A DNA stretch of 64,000 nucleotides, from positions 186,001 through 250,000 of the forward strand of contig CAVUIW010000006.1 of NCBI GenBank assembly GCA_963741525.1, read 5' to 3'. The notes under the pieces were generated by a model that was not told the origin of the DNA, searched no databases, and worked only from the letters and a program-made list of their open reading frames with translations. How positions within the stretch are numbered: the first letter of the stretch is position 1; the number at the start of each line of letters is the position of its first letter. Positions 52,995 to 61,670 of this stretch are shown in pieces. The position numbers were made by a program, and so were the translations under genes. The DNA comes from JANNSX01 sp963741525. GTDB taxonomy: Bacteria > Pseudomonadota > Alphaproteobacteria > Rhizobiales > Hyphomicrobiaceae.

Positions 52995-54149
52995 CTACGA
53001 TTTCCGCGCCAGAACGCCGCCGGTCGAAGGCTTGGCGATGCCCGTGGTTCCTGGGAACGTCAATGGCAACCGCTTCAGCGAGCGCACCGCGAGATAAGCC
53101 CACGCCTCCGCCTCGATCGCATCGCCATTGGCACCGATGGCCTCGATGGGGGCGACGGCCGTTTCGAGACGCCCAGCGAGCTCCTGCATGAGCGTCCGGT
53201 TCCGGCGGCCCCCTCCGCAAATGAGCCAGAGTGCCGGTGGCTCGGGCATGTGTTCCGCGGCGCGGCGGACAGCGGCGGCGGTGAAGGCGGTGAGGGTCGC
53301 TGCACCATCGGCGGGCGAGACGCCTTTGACCCCATCCAGCGAGAACGTGTTCCGGTCGAGCGACTTCGGCGGCAGCTCAATGAAGTAGCGATCCCGCAGC
53401 AGATCCGTGAGGAGGGTCTCACTAACGCGGCCGGAGCTCGCAAGCTTGCCATCCTCGTCGATCGCCTTGCCCGTATGTTGCAACAGCCAGTCGTCGATGA
53501 GCGCATTGCCGGGGCCGGTGTCGAACGCGATGAGCCCGCCGTCGCGGCCGATCCAGGTGACGTTGGCGACGCCGCCGATGTTGAGGACGGCGATCGGCCG
53601 CTCGCCGTGCTTGGCCGTCAGCGCCCGGTGGTAGACCGGAACGAGCGGCGCGCCCTGACCGCCGGCCGCGCAATCGGCCGCGCGCATGTCGTAGACGACG
53701 TCGATGCCAATGGATCGGGCGAGCACTTGGCCGTCGCCGATCTGGACGGTGAGCATGCCTCTATCGAAAGGGAAGAATGCGCGCGGCAACCACGTCGCCC
53801 GATACGGCCGCGCCCGGTGCAGCACCGTCTGCCCGTGGAATCCGACGACGTCTATCGAGCGGGCCTCACGCCCCTCAGCCGCGAGAAACGCCGCCACCAC
53901 CTCCGCATGCCGCTCCGTCAGCTCGCGCTCCAAATCCCGAAGCGAGCCCGGCCGCGCGGAACGCTTGCGGATCGGCCTGGCGTCTATGAGCCCCTGGCGG
54001 AGCCGAGCGCGAAAATCATCCGGATAGACGTAGCTGCGGAACGCCCCGTGCTCGATCATCTCCTCGCCGTCGGTGCGCACGAGCGCCACGTCGATGCCAT
54101 CCATCGAGGTGCCGCTCATCAACCCCAACGCGGTCAGCAGTTTGGCCAT
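52995..54149 (-). CDS. anmK: Anhydro-N-acetylmuramic acid kinase
   Basis: 384 residues from ATG 54149. LGLMSGTSMDGIDVALV (8-24) is the ATP-binding signature of the family; VGFHGQTVLHRAR and VANVTWIGRDGGLIAFDTGP follow, with LWLICGGGRRN near the C-terminus. It phosphorylates and opens 1,6-anhydroMurNAc from peptidoglycan recycling. It is divergent from tyrS, with a palindromic repeat in the 111-bp gap. Confidence 0.94.
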   Translation of the reverse strand: MAKLLTALGLMSGTSMDGIDVALVRTDGEEMIEHGAFRSYVYPDDFRARLRQGLIDARPIRKRSARPGSLRDLERELTERHAEVVAAFLAAEGREARSIDVVGFHGQTVLHRARPYRATWLPRAFFPFDRGMLTVQIGDGQVLARSIGIDVVYDMRAADCAAGGQGAPLVPVYHRALTAKHGERPIAVLNIGGVANVTWIGRDGGLIAFDTGPGNALIDDWLLQHTGKAIDEDGKLASSGRVSETLLTDLLRDRYFIELPPKSLDRNTFSLDGVKGVSPADGAATLTAFTAAAVRRAAEHMPEPPALWLICGGGRRNRTLMQELAGRLETAVAPIEAIGANGDAIEAEAWAYLAVRSLKRLPLTFPGTTGIAKPSTGGVLARKS

Positions 54150-54189
54150 CGGGGACGCCCCATGCTATGAGCGCAAAAGCTTCCTGCTT

Positions 54190-54242
54190 CTCGCACGTTC
54201 TCACGGCAAACCGGGAGCCACTTCGCCGGAACGTGCGCTAGC
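54190..54242. repeat. Dispersed palindromic repeat (GCACGTTC family)
   Basis: TCGCACGTTCTCACGGCAAA...GGAACGTGCG: a reverse-oriented copy of the repeat at 3630-3683 and 17572-17621, with intact outer arms. It lies in the divergent anmK/tyrS promoter region. Confidence 0.7.
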
Positions 54243-54260
54243 AAATACGAGAGCCGCCCC

Positions 54261-55514
54261 ATGAGCAAGTTCCGATCCGAATTCCTGAAAACCCTCGACG
54301 AGCGGGGCTTCATCCACCAGGTCTCGCATCCGGAGGATCTGGACGCGCGCTTCGCTAGAGGGTGCGTCACGGCCTATATCGGTTTCGACTGCACGGCGAA
54401 AAGCCTGCATGCGGGCTCCCTCGTCCAGATCATGATGCTGCGCTGGCTGCAGAAAACCGGCAACCGGCCGATCACACTGATGGGTGGCGGCACGACCAAG
54501 ATCGGCGATCCCTCCTTCAAGGACGAGGCGAGGAAGCTCCTCTCGGTCGAACAGATCGCCGAGAACATGGCGGGCATCAAGGGCGTGTTCGCCAAATTCC
54601 TGAGCTTCGGCTCGGGCAAGACCGATGCCGTCATGGTCAACAATGCCGACTGGCTCGATCACCTCAACTACATCGATTTCCTGCGCGACTACGGCCGCCA
54701 CTTCACCATCAACCGGATGCTGACATTCAACTCGGTAAAGCTCCGTCTCGAGCGCGAGCAGCCGCTGACGTTCCTCGAGTTCAACTACATGATCCTCCAG
54801 GCCTATGATTTCCTGGAGCTGAACCGCCGCCACGACTGCGTGCTGCAGATGGGCGGCTCCGATCAGTGGGGCAATATCGTCAACGGCATGGAGCTGACGC
54901 GCCGCGTCGATGGCAAGGACGCCTTCGCGCTGACGACGCCGCTCTTGACCACCTCCTCCGGCGCTAAGATGGGCAAGACCATGGCGGGCGCCGTCTGGCT
55001 CAACGCCGACATGCTCTCCCCCTACGACTATTGGCAGTACTGGCGGAACGCCGAGGACGCCGATGTGGGCAAGTTCCTCAAACTCTACACCGAGCTGCCG
55101 CTGGATGAGATCACGCGGCTGGCCGCGCTCGATGGCGCCGAAATCAACGAGGCCAAGAAGGTGCTCGCGACCGAGGCGACCGCGCTGATGCACGGCCGCG
55201 CAGCAGCAGACGAGGCCGCCGAGACGGCGCGGAGGGTTTTCACTGAAGGGGCCTCCGATGCCGGTCTACCGACGATCACTGTGCCGGAGGCCGAGTTCGC
55301 CGCCGGCATTGGCGTGCTCACCCTCTTCGTCAAAGCCGGCTTGTGCGCCTCGAACGGCGAAGCCCGCCGGCAGATCCAGGGCGGCGGCTTGCGCGTCAAC
55401 GACGTGGCGGTGACCGACGAGAAGCGTCAACTCACGAAGACAGACCTTGGCGCGGATGGTGTCATCAAGCTTTCGCTAGGGAAGAAGCGGCATGTGCTGG
55501 TGCGGGTGGGGTAG
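54261..55514 (+). CDS. tyrS: Tyrosyl-tRNA synthetase
   Basis: 417 residues. Class I aminoacyl-tRNA synthetase: YIGFDCTAKSLHAGSLVQI contains the HIGH-equivalent LHAGS, and KMGKT at 236-240 is the KMSKS-equivalent. The tyrosine pocket is seen in NYMILQAYDFLEL and QMGGSDQWGNIVNG. The C-terminal S4 domain (NGEARRQIQGGGLRVNDVAV) binds tRNA. A housekeeping gene; the small gene downstream follows at once. Confidence 0.96.
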   Translation: MSKFRSEFLKTLDERGFIHQVSHPEDLDARFARGCVTAYIGFDCTAKSLHAGSLVQIMMLRWLQKTGNRPITLMGGGTTKIGDPSFKDEARKLLSVEQIAENMAGIKGVFAKFLSFGSGKTDAVMVNNADWLDHLNYIDFLRDYGRHFTINRMLTFNSVKLRLEREQPLTFLEFNYMILQAYDFLELNRRHDCVLQMGGSDQWGNIVNGMELTRRVDGKDAFALTTPLLTTSSGAKMGKTMAGAVWLNADMLSPYDYWQYWRNAEDADVGKFLKLYTELPLDEITRLAALDGAEINEAKKVLATEATALMHGRAAADEAAETARRVFTEGASDAGLPTITVPEAEFAAGIGVLTLFVKAGLCASNGEARRQIQGGGLRVNDVAVTDEKRQLTKTDLGADGVIKLSLGKKRHVLVRVG

Positions 55515-55519
55515 TCGAC

Positions 55520-55885
55520 ATGACCTTCGCGGAGCTACTCAAGGAGCTTGGTGGGTTGCATGATGCGACCATCACCAAGCTCGAGTGGGAGCCGTTGGAG
55601 CACTGTTTGACCTCAACGATCGAGGACATCTATTTCAATTTCGTCGGCTTTGAGGGATTTGAGCACGTCGAGCCGACGCCCGGCGTCATCAAGCTGGAAG
55701 GTGTGAAGGAATTTGAATTGGCAATCGATTGCGATCTGCCTCGCGTCTACGAGTTCCGCGCCGAGCAGATCGCGCCTAACCACGTCCGTGTCTCGATCGG
55801 CTTTTGGCCGAGCGGTCGCATGCAAGTAGATTGCGAGCGAGCCGGGTTCCTCGACCCTCAGCCTACCGTGCCTCAGCCACGCTGA
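55520..55885 (+). CDS. Hypothetical small acidic protein
   Basis: 121 residues from ATG 55520, five bases after the tyrS stop. LLKELGGLHDATITKLEWEP then EDIYFNFVGFEGFEH suggests a beta-rich single domain, reminiscent of immunity-protein-like or DUF folds, but no family is recognised. No signal peptide. Probably co-transcribed with tyrS. Composition is less GC-rich than tyrS, which hints at a recent arrival. Confidence 0.55.
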   Translation: MTFAELLKELGGLHDATITKLEWEPLEHCLTSTIEDIYFNFVGFEGFEHVEPTPGVIKLEGVKEFELAIDCDLPRVYEFRAEQIAPNHVRVSIGFWPSGRMQVDCERAGFLDPQPTVPQPR

Positions 55886-55894
55886 ACGCGTCCC

Positions 55895-57472
55895 CTACCC
55901 CGGCACCGTCGGTATCACCCATTCCCGCCCGCGAACCGTTTCGATGTACTCCGGCCAGCGGAAGTGGATCGGCGGGGGGTAATCGCACAGCGGCTGAATC
56001 CACTTCGAGCCGCCCTTGCCGCCGCCGGTGCGCTCGACGAATTCGGTTTGGGCGGCGGCGAGTGATGCGCCGTCCGTCAACAGATCGATCGCCGTCATGC
56101 CAATGACCTGCGCGGCGACATCGAGCATGGGTTCTATGGTGGGCTTCAGGCCTCCAAGGGCATTGATCACCCAGTCCGGGTAGGCATAGCCGGGCTTCGG
56201 CCGCGCCAGAATGGGCCGCGCCACCGTCAGGCGCACGGTCGGCGCGTGCCAGCAATACTCTGTGTAGTCATCCGACGTGTAGTGCATCTGACCCGGTGGC
56301 AGGATCGCGCGGACGTAGGCCTCGGCTTCCTCCGGTTGAATGAGGGCCTCGATGGCGGGATCGTAAGGATTCTCCATCGGCGTCAGACCAAGACTGCGTT
56401 GGATGTCCTGCGCCAGCCGGATCGCCTCGCCCTGCCACTTCGGCGCCCCGACAGTTTCCAGATTGCGATAGGTCGTCCGCGCGATTGCATGGTTGGCGAG
56501 ACCAGGCCGCGACTTGCACACCCAATCCCGCCGCCAGCTGCAATGCGCTACCCGCGCCGCGCTCTCGGCGAAATGATCGAGCCCGGCGATGACGCGCTCG
56601 GCCATCTCCAGGTTCGGCACGCGCGCCATGTACATGATCTGCGCCATTCCGGCCGGCAGGTTGTCGGCGGTCGCCTGGCCCATGTTGAGGATCGCCTCGT
56701 TGACCGACCAGCTGGTGCCGCTCGAGAGCACGTGCTCCTTGAGGGTCTTGCCCAGCATGTACATCTGTACGACGGCATCGCTGGCGCCGGGAACGCGCGC
56801 GCCCGCGTGATAGCCCTGCACCACCGAGCCGCCCGCCGTGCCAAGCCACGTTTCCGGGCTCTCACATGTGAACGTGTAGATGGCGCCATAGCCCGCGCCG
56901 CAATGGGTGTCCCACCTGACCGTGTTGGAATAGGGCATGGCGAACATCGGGTGGAACGAGATCATCGCGTCGATGTCGTCGTAGTAGCCTTTCGCCGCGT
57001 GGATGGGCTTGGAGCCGCGGCATTTCTCGGCCGGCTCACCGAAGAATTTGAGGCGGCCTTTGATGTCGTGCTTTTCCATAGCGGCCTTTGCCGCGAGGAT
57101 GCCGCCCAGCGCCGACATGCCGAGGCCGGAATGCGGATCGGTGTGGCCGGCCGCATAGGGCGAGAGGCCGTCGCGCGGGCGCTTGACGACGTCGGCCGCC
57201 TGGCAGTTGCCGGGCACGGCGTCGTATTCGGCATAGCCCGCGATGGTCGGGCCCTTGCCGTTCTCCCAGATGGCCGAGAATGCCGTCGGCATACCGCCGC
57301 TCCCCGCCTCGACCTCGAAGCCTTGGCGGCGCAGCAGATCGACATAGAACGCCGCCGAGCGGTACTCGCGCCACGCGGACTTGCCATGCTCGAAGATGGT
57401 CGCGCACCAGTCGGACAGGTCACCCAGGTGATCGCGCACCCAGGCACGGGCAGTGGTCTTGGCCTCGCTCAT
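55895..57472 (-). CDS. M20-family amidohydrolase (AbgB/HipO-like)
   Basis: 525 residues from ATG 57472 (AGGAAG upstream). The M20 metallopeptidase fold shows TIAGYAEYDAVPGNCQAADV and AAGHTDPHSGLGMSALGGIL, with the metal-site aspartate and histidines, then FFGEPAEKCRGSKPIHAAKG with the catalytic glutamate and DAMISFHPMFAMPYSNTV. It is closest in shape to p-aminobenzoyl-glutamate hydrolase subunit B (AbgB) and similar aminoacyl hydrolases. It has no signal peptide. It follows the triple-RidA gene on the same strand; the 300-base gap between them holds three hairpins. Confidence 0.82.
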   Translation of the reverse strand: MSEAKTTARAWVRDHLGDLSDWCATIFEHGKSAWREYRSAAFYVDLLRRQGFEVEAGSGGMPTAFSAIWENGKGPTIAGYAEYDAVPGNCQAADVVKRPRDGLSPYAAGHTDPHSGLGMSALGGILAAKAAMEKHDIKGRLKFFGEPAEKCRGSKPIHAAKGYYDDIDAMISFHPMFAMPYSNTVRWDTHCGAGYGAIYTFTCESPETWLGTAGGSVVQGYHAGARVPGASDAVVQMYMLGKTLKEHVLSSGTSWSVNEAILNMGQATADNLPAGMAQIMYMARVPNLEMAERVIAGLDHFAESAARVAHCSWRRDWVCKSRPGLANHAIARTTYRNLETVGAPKWQGEAIRLAQDIQRSLGLTPMENPYDPAIEALIQPEEAEAYVRAILPPGQMHYTSDDYTEYCWHAPTVRLTVARPILARPKPGYAYPDWVINALGGLKPTIEPMLDVAAQVIGMTAIDLLTDGASLAAAQTEFVERTGGGKGGSKWIQPLCDYPPPIHFRWPEYIETVRGREWVIPTVPG

Positions 57473-57523
57473 CGATGGCTTCCTGTCAGTCCGCGTCGTC
57501 TGCGAGAAATCATTTCCTTCCTT

Positions 57524-57733
57524 TCCTCCCCCTTTTGTCGCGCCGGAGGCGCGCCTCCGGCGCGACGGGGGAGGACTGTTCGCCTTGGGTTTAGCGTCAG
57601 CTAAGCCCTTAGGCGAACATAGGTGGGGGTGCTCGTGCCGCAATGCAATTCTCAACGACCATCCCATCACATGCTTCGCCGCCACCTGCCTGACATCGCA
57701 GGCGCCGTGCACGCCGAACCAGCACCCCCACCT
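57524..57733. repeat. Three consecutive hairpins between the triple-RidA and M20 genes
   Basis: The first (57524-57575) pairs TCCTCCCCC with GGGGGAGGA outside an unpaired TTTT and a perfect 30-base palindrome (57537-57566: GTCGCGCCGGAGGCG and its complement). The second (57578-57618) pairs GTTCGCC with GGCGAAC and GGGTTTAGC with GCTAAGCCC. The third (57621-57733) is a 13-base perfect inverted repeat, AGGTGGGGGTGCT/AGCACCCCCACCT, around 87 bases. This explains the whole 300-base gap; no gene is there. Confidence 0.8.
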
Positions 57734-57772
57734 TGGCGCGCATTTCTCGCTCACGACATAGCCCTCTTTGCC

Positions 57773-59014
57773 TCACGCAGTACAGGACGCCATGCTCACC
57801 CAACCCCGCGCCACGCCCCAGATCTCGACCGTCATATCCGCCGAGTGCATGTGTGGCTGCGGCACCAGCGTGATCGGCGGCAGCACGCCACCGCTCGTCG
57901 CGGTCAGGATATCGGCCATGGCGCGCGTCGTCTTCTCGCTACCGTCGGAGGCGAAGTAGCAGACGAGCAGCGCCAGATCGGACATGACAGCGCCGAACGC
58001 GCGCAAGATCTCTTCAACCAGCACCATCGTGAACTGCGTCTGCGGTATGAGCTCGCCCGCGAACACCGGCCGGCCCTTGTTCTCGTCCGGCTCGAAGGGC
58101 ACCTGCCCGCCGGTCCAGATCATGTCGCGCATGCGAATGCCCTGGCGATAGGGCAGCGGGATCGACCAGTCCCAGACTCGCTTGGGCCAGCGGTCCTCGC
58201 GGGGAACGTACTTGTCGAAGCCGTTCCAATGATCGCGCAAGCCCAGCACTTCGACCTTCGTGTGTGCTCCCTTAGGGTACAGCGCGTGGCAGGGCACGAC
58301 GGTTGCGACCGGTCCGGGCTCGCGGAAGTGGCTCGCGCGCGCTTCCGCCAACGGGCGCCACTGCTCCATGGTGGTGCCGAAGTAATAACCCTCCATCTTG
58401 ATGGCGTCCTGGAAGCCGCAGCCGAGCTCGCTCAGAACCCGACCCATGCGCCCCATGACGGCGAGCGTCTGGTCGACACGGTCGTCTGGCATCTCGCCGG
58501 CGGCGGCCGCCGTGCGTGACGGAACGGTGAACATCTCCCCGGCGCGTAGACCCGCCGTGACGCCCGGTAGCTTGAACATTTTCTTGTACGCCTTCGGCAC
58601 CTCGTCGGCGACGAAGCGGACATGCGGATGTTTTCGCCAGCCCTTCCGCGCGATCGCCTGGATCTGGACGAGCTGATCCTTCCAGGGTTGCAGCGGCACG
58701 GGATTGGCCGTGATACCGGGCGCGGGGGAGGTTTCGAACGGCGCTTGGAGGTGGGCCATCACCTCCCACTCGTCTTGGCCGCCATCGCCCGAATAGAAGG
58801 CCTTCAACCGAATGACATCGTCGAGGCTCAAGCCCTCGGTATCGAGCACGGCAGCGATGTTCTTAAGGGCGCCTTCGATCTGGGCGTCGAGATCGCCCTT
58901 GTGCCGGATCTTGCCTTTGGCATCGAAGTCGCCGGCGCCGCCGACGAAGATGTAGTCGCCCGCGCGCTGGGCGATGCGATGGGGACGGTCGAGGGGTAGC
59001 TGCCAGGTGGACAT
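57773..59014 (-). CDS. Protein with three tandem RidA/YjgF-like domains
   Basis: 413 residues. Three RidA-type domains in a row: residues about 1-125 (VGGAGDFDAKGKI, LQAPFETSPAPGITANPVPL), about 135-270 (VPSRTAAAAGEMPDD, VATVVPCHALYPKG) and about 285-405 (DMIWTGGQVPFEPDEN, GGVLPPITLVPQPHM). In RidA the C-terminal VxxEAxA segment carries an arginine that acts on enamine/imine substrates; none of the three copies shows that arginine in its expected place. A fused trimer would mimic the native RidA trimer. Its neighbour is an amidohydrolase, so the two may act in sequence on an N-acyl amine or amino-acid substrate; this is inferred. Confidence 0.75.
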   Translation of the reverse strand: MSTWQLPLDRPHRIAQRAGDYIFVGGAGDFDAKGKIRHKGDLDAQIEGALKNIAAVLDTEGLSLDDVIRLKAFYSGDGGQDEWEVMAHLQAPFETSPAPGITANPVPLQPWKDQLVQIQAIARKGWRKHPHVRFVADEVPKAYKKMFKLPGVTAGLRAGEMFTVPSRTAAAAGEMPDDRVDQTLAVMGRMGRVLSELGCGFQDAIKMEGYYFGTTMEQWRPLAEARASHFREPGPVATVVPCHALYPKGAHTKVEVLGLRDHWNGFDKYVPREDRWPKRVWDWSIPLPYRQGIRMRDMIWTGGQVPFEPDENKGRPVFAGELIPQTQFTMVLVEEILRAFGAVMSDLALLVCYFASDGSEKTTRAMADILTATSGGVLPPITLVPQPHMHSADMTVEIWGVARGWVSMASCTA

Positions 59015-59111
59015 GGGCGGGGCTCCGGTACAATCATGATGGCCAAGTCATCATGCCCGAGCACGGACGGCCTCGCGAGCCCGCCGCCGGCATAGCTCAC
59101 CGGCCAAGATT

Positions 59112-59564
59112 TCAGGCCGTGATCTTCTTGGCCGAGGCGTTGAGCAACCCCCGGATCTCCCGGCAGATGCCGGCGAGAGCCTTATCGCGCTGTGCGGGGC
59201 GCATTCCGGCCAGCGGCACGGCACCCTCGGGTCTCACTTGCAACTTGGCAAGCCAATCCACCCCCTGCCAGTCGCAATCCCGAACCAGGATCGGATAGAC
59301 ACGCTTGGAGGCTTTCAGCGCCGGCTCGACCTCCTCGGCCAGGATGAACTCGGAGGTCAGCGCGTGCTGGGAGACGAGCAGCACCACGAGGTCCGCCTGG
59401 GCGATGACGCGCCCGATCTCGTCGCGCCAGCGGTCGCCGCCCTGCAGGCGCTTGTCGGTCCACACCGTCACATGATGGTGCTTGGCGATGACGCCGAAAT
59501 GCGCCGCCACTTGCTTGCGGTAGTGCTCGTCCTTGTGGCTGTAGGAGAGGAAGACGGTGGCCAT
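59112..59564 (-). CDS. Stand-alone TIR-domain protein
   Basis: 150 residues, essentially one TIR domain: VFLSYSHKDEHYRKQVA at the N-terminus, HHVTVWTDKRLQGGDRWRDE, LVVLLVSQHALTSEFILAEE and RVYPILVRDCDWQ. A glutamate pair lies in SEFILAEEVEPAL, where the NADase glutamate of catalytic TIRs sits. No effector, pore or antitoxin domain is attached and no CBASS/Thoeris partner is adjacent. The function could be NAD cleavage, signalling or host interaction. Confidence 0.85.
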   Translation of the reverse strand: MATVFLSYSHKDEHYRKQVAAHFGVIAKHHHVTVWTDKRLQGGDRWRDEIGRVIAQADLVVLLVSQHALTSEFILAEEVEPALKASKRVYPILVRDCDWQGVDWLAKLQVRPEGAVPLAGMRPAQRDKALAGICREIRGLLNASAKKITA

Positions 59565-59631
59565 GGGCGGAAGGCTGCGGGTGATTCGGTTAGCAGAGGC
59601 TTACCGTATCACCCTCGCCGCAGAAACGGGA

Positions 59632-59964
59632 TCAATCGCCGATGTTTGACTCATCCGTGCAGGCCTTCTTGATGTAGACGTCGTCGGCAACGCCATTGGC
59701 AATGGCGGCATCGCGATCGCGAAAGGCGGAGGATTTCGACTGCGGACCGCTGACGACGCAGAAGAGCCCGGCGCGCAGGCCCACATACTCGTTCGTGTTG
59801 ATGACCGTGCCCCAGCCGTTGTTGGCGAAGTTGGTGGCCGCGTACTCATCGCTGGTGCAGGTGGCGATGGCATACCAGCCGCAGATGTCGCCGGCGCTGG
59901 CTGGAACGGGCGCCAGGGCGGCGAGGACAAGAGCGGCGGCGAGGGGGCGGATGGAGCAGGTCAT
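59632..59964 (-). CDS. Small secreted protein of unknown function
   Basis: 110 residues from ATG 59964 (AAGGAA upstream). The signal peptide (RPLAAALVLAALAPVPASA) is clear. The mature domain has three or four cysteines (CGWYAIATCTSDEY, LFCVVSG, KKACTDES) and no recognised fold. It lies between the TIR gene and a repeat region that precedes glyQ on the same strand. Confidence 0.6.
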   Translation of the reverse strand: MTCSIRPLAAALVLAALAPVPASAGDICGWYAIATCTSDEYAATNFANNGWGTVINTNEYVGLRAGLFCVVSGPQSKSSAFRDRDAAIANGVADDVYIKKACTDESNIGD

Positions 59965-60109
59965 GGGTGTTTCCTTGTGTTGCGTGTTCTTTTGGTTCGC
60001 CAGATATGCGGCACCCCCCGTTTCGTTTCAATGGGCGGGCGGTGTAACGGTTCTGAAGCGTGCGGCATCTGAACGGGGCTTCAGCATCGGGAACGTCAGC
60101 AGTTTCGCA

Positions 60110-60290
60110 CAGACCCACCCCAGCGTCATTCCCGCGAAGGCGGGAACCCAGACAAGCCGATTATACCCTAGGATTGTCTCTCGGGCAGTCTTACATCACT
60201 GCGTCGACTGCTCGAGAGCTGGCCCTGACACTGCGCCAAGCCGCACATGGCTCGGTTCCGGCCTTCGCGGGAATGACGGTGGGGTGAGTA
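60110..60290. repeat. Inverted pair of CGTCATTCCCGCGAAGGCGGG repeats
   Basis: GCGTCATTCCCGCGAAGGCG...ACCCAGACAAGCC begins at 60120 and its near-complement TCCGGCCTTCGCGGGAATGA...GGTGGGG ends about 60287. The two copies are head to head, with unrelated DNA between them, a transposon-like outline without a gene. A single, more worn copy is at 47033. Confidence 0.7.
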
Positions 60291-60349
60291 CGCGCATTGC
60301 AACAGGCGCTCCCCGCTCAGAAACGCCGGCAAGGTACCGAGCGTCGCCC

Positions 60350-61297
60350 TCATCCACCCCCGCCCCCCGCCGTCTTGAGCCAGGCCGCGCAGCAGGCCTT
60401 GGCCAACTCCCGCACGCGCAGGATATAGCTCTGCCGCTCGGTCACCGAGATGACGCTGCGGGCGTCGAGCAAATTGAAAATGTGGCTCGCCTTGATGCAT
60501 TGGTCGTAGGCAGGCAACGCCATCAGATGGCGCTCGGGGCTGGCGCCCTTCTCGAGCAGGGATTTGCACTCGGCTTCGGCGTCCTTGAAATGCCGCAGCA
60601 GCATCTCCGTGTTCGCGTGCTCGAAGTTGTATCGCGAGTACTCCTGCTCGGCCTGCAGAAAGATATCGCCGTATAGGATGCGCTTGTCGTCGTCGCGGCC
60701 GTTGAAATTGAGATCGAACACGCGATCGACGCCCTGGACGTACATCGCGAGGCGTTCCAAGCCATAGGTGATTTCGCCCGAGACCGGATCGCAATCGAAG
60801 CCGCCGACCTGCTGGAAATAGGTGAACTGCGACACCTCCATGCCGTCGCACCATACTTCCCAGCCGAGCCCCCAGGCGCCGAGCGTCGGGCTCTCCCAGT
60901 CATCCTCGACGAAGCGGATGTCGTGCTCGAGCGGGTCGAGGCCGATAGCGACAAGCGAGCCCAGATACAGCTCCTGAAAGTCGGAGGGGCTCGGCTTCAT
61001 GATGACCTGGTACTGATAGTAGTGCTGCATGCGGTTCGGATTCTCGCCGTAGCGGCCATCTTTCGGCCGCCGCGAGGGCTGCACGTAGGCCGCGTTCCAA
61101 TGCTTCGGCCCGAGCGCGCGCAAGGTCGTCGCCGGATGAAACGTGCCGGCGCCCACCTCCATGTCGTAGGGCTGCAGGATCACGCACCCCTGCGCCGCCC
61201 AATACTGGTGCAGCGTCAGGATGAGGTCCTGGAACGATCCCTTAGGGTTCAATCCGGGAGCCGGGGCTTGCGCCCGCTTCGCCACCTTGTCCTGCAT
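60350..61297 (-). CDS. glyQ: Glycyl-tRNA synthetase alpha subunit
   Basis: 315 residues from ATG 61297. The class II core has SFQDLILTLHQYWAAQGCVI, QPYDMEVGAGTFHPATTLRA and NRMQHYYQYQVIMKPSP, then EVWCDGMEVSQFTYFQQVGG. Separate alpha and beta subunits are the usual arrangement in alphaproteobacteria; the beta gene is not in this window. Divergent from dodecin. Confidence 0.96.
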   Translation of the reverse strand: MQDKVAKRAQAPAPGLNPKGSFQDLILTLHQYWAAQGCVILQPYDMEVGAGTFHPATTLRALGPKHWNAAYVQPSRRPKDGRYGENPNRMQHYYQYQVIMKPSPSDFQELYLGSLVAIGLDPLEHDIRFVEDDWESPTLGAWGLGWEVWCDGMEVSQFTYFQQVGGFDCDPVSGEITYGLERLAMYVQGVDRVFDLNFNGRDDDKRILYGDIFLQAEQEYSRYNFEHANTEMLLRHFKDAEAECKSLLEKGASPERHLMALPAYDQCIKASHIFNLLDARSVISVTERQSYILRVRELAKACCAAWLKTAGGGGG

Positions 61298-61465
61298 CTA
61301 AAGCCTTCCGTTCGCTTGCGCTCAATCGAACTCTATCGCATGCCGGGGGCTGGTGTGTACCCGGCGCCGGCGCCGCACGAAACCGCTAACTTGCTCCGAT
61401 ATCAGACTTTCAAGCGCTGCGCTGAAGGATTAGGCTTGCCCCCTCAACACAAAAAGGAGCCCCCC

Positions 61466-61669
61466 ATGTCGGTTCTCAAAGTCATCGAGCTGATGTCCAA
61501 TTCGTCCAAGAGCTGGGAGGATGCGACACAACAGGCCGTCACGCGCGCCTCCAAGACGATCAAGGGCATCCGGTCGGTCTGGGTCAAGGACATGTCGGCG
61601 ACCGTCGGCAAGTCGGGCAAGATCGAGGGCTATCGCGTGACATGCCACGTGAGCTTCGAGGTGAAGTAG
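61466..61669 (+). CDS. Dodecin family flavin-binding protein
   Basis: 67 residues from ATG 61466, after AAAGGAG. The sequence SVLKVIELMSNSSKSWEDAT through IKGIRSVWVKDMSATV and YRVTCHVSFEVK is a standard dodecin, a small protein that forms hollow dodecamers and binds flavins, buffering or storing them. The tryptophan in VWVKDM is the usual flavin-stacking position. It is a single-gene transcription unit. Confidence 0.93.
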   Translation: MSVLKVIELMSNSSKSWEDATQQAVTRASKTIKGIRSVWVKDMSATVGKSGKIEGYRVTCHVSFEVK

Positions 61670-61670
61670 A

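Noticed and set aside
57524..57733. Hairpins read as rho-independent terminators of the RidA gene
   Set aside because: None has a T-tract on the relevant strand, and the third is too long-looped; kept as repeats instead.
60110..60290. Inverted repeats as the ends of a complete insertion sequence
   Set aside because: Only about 100 bases lie between them, with no transposase; the unit is a known-style dispersed intergenic repeat pair.
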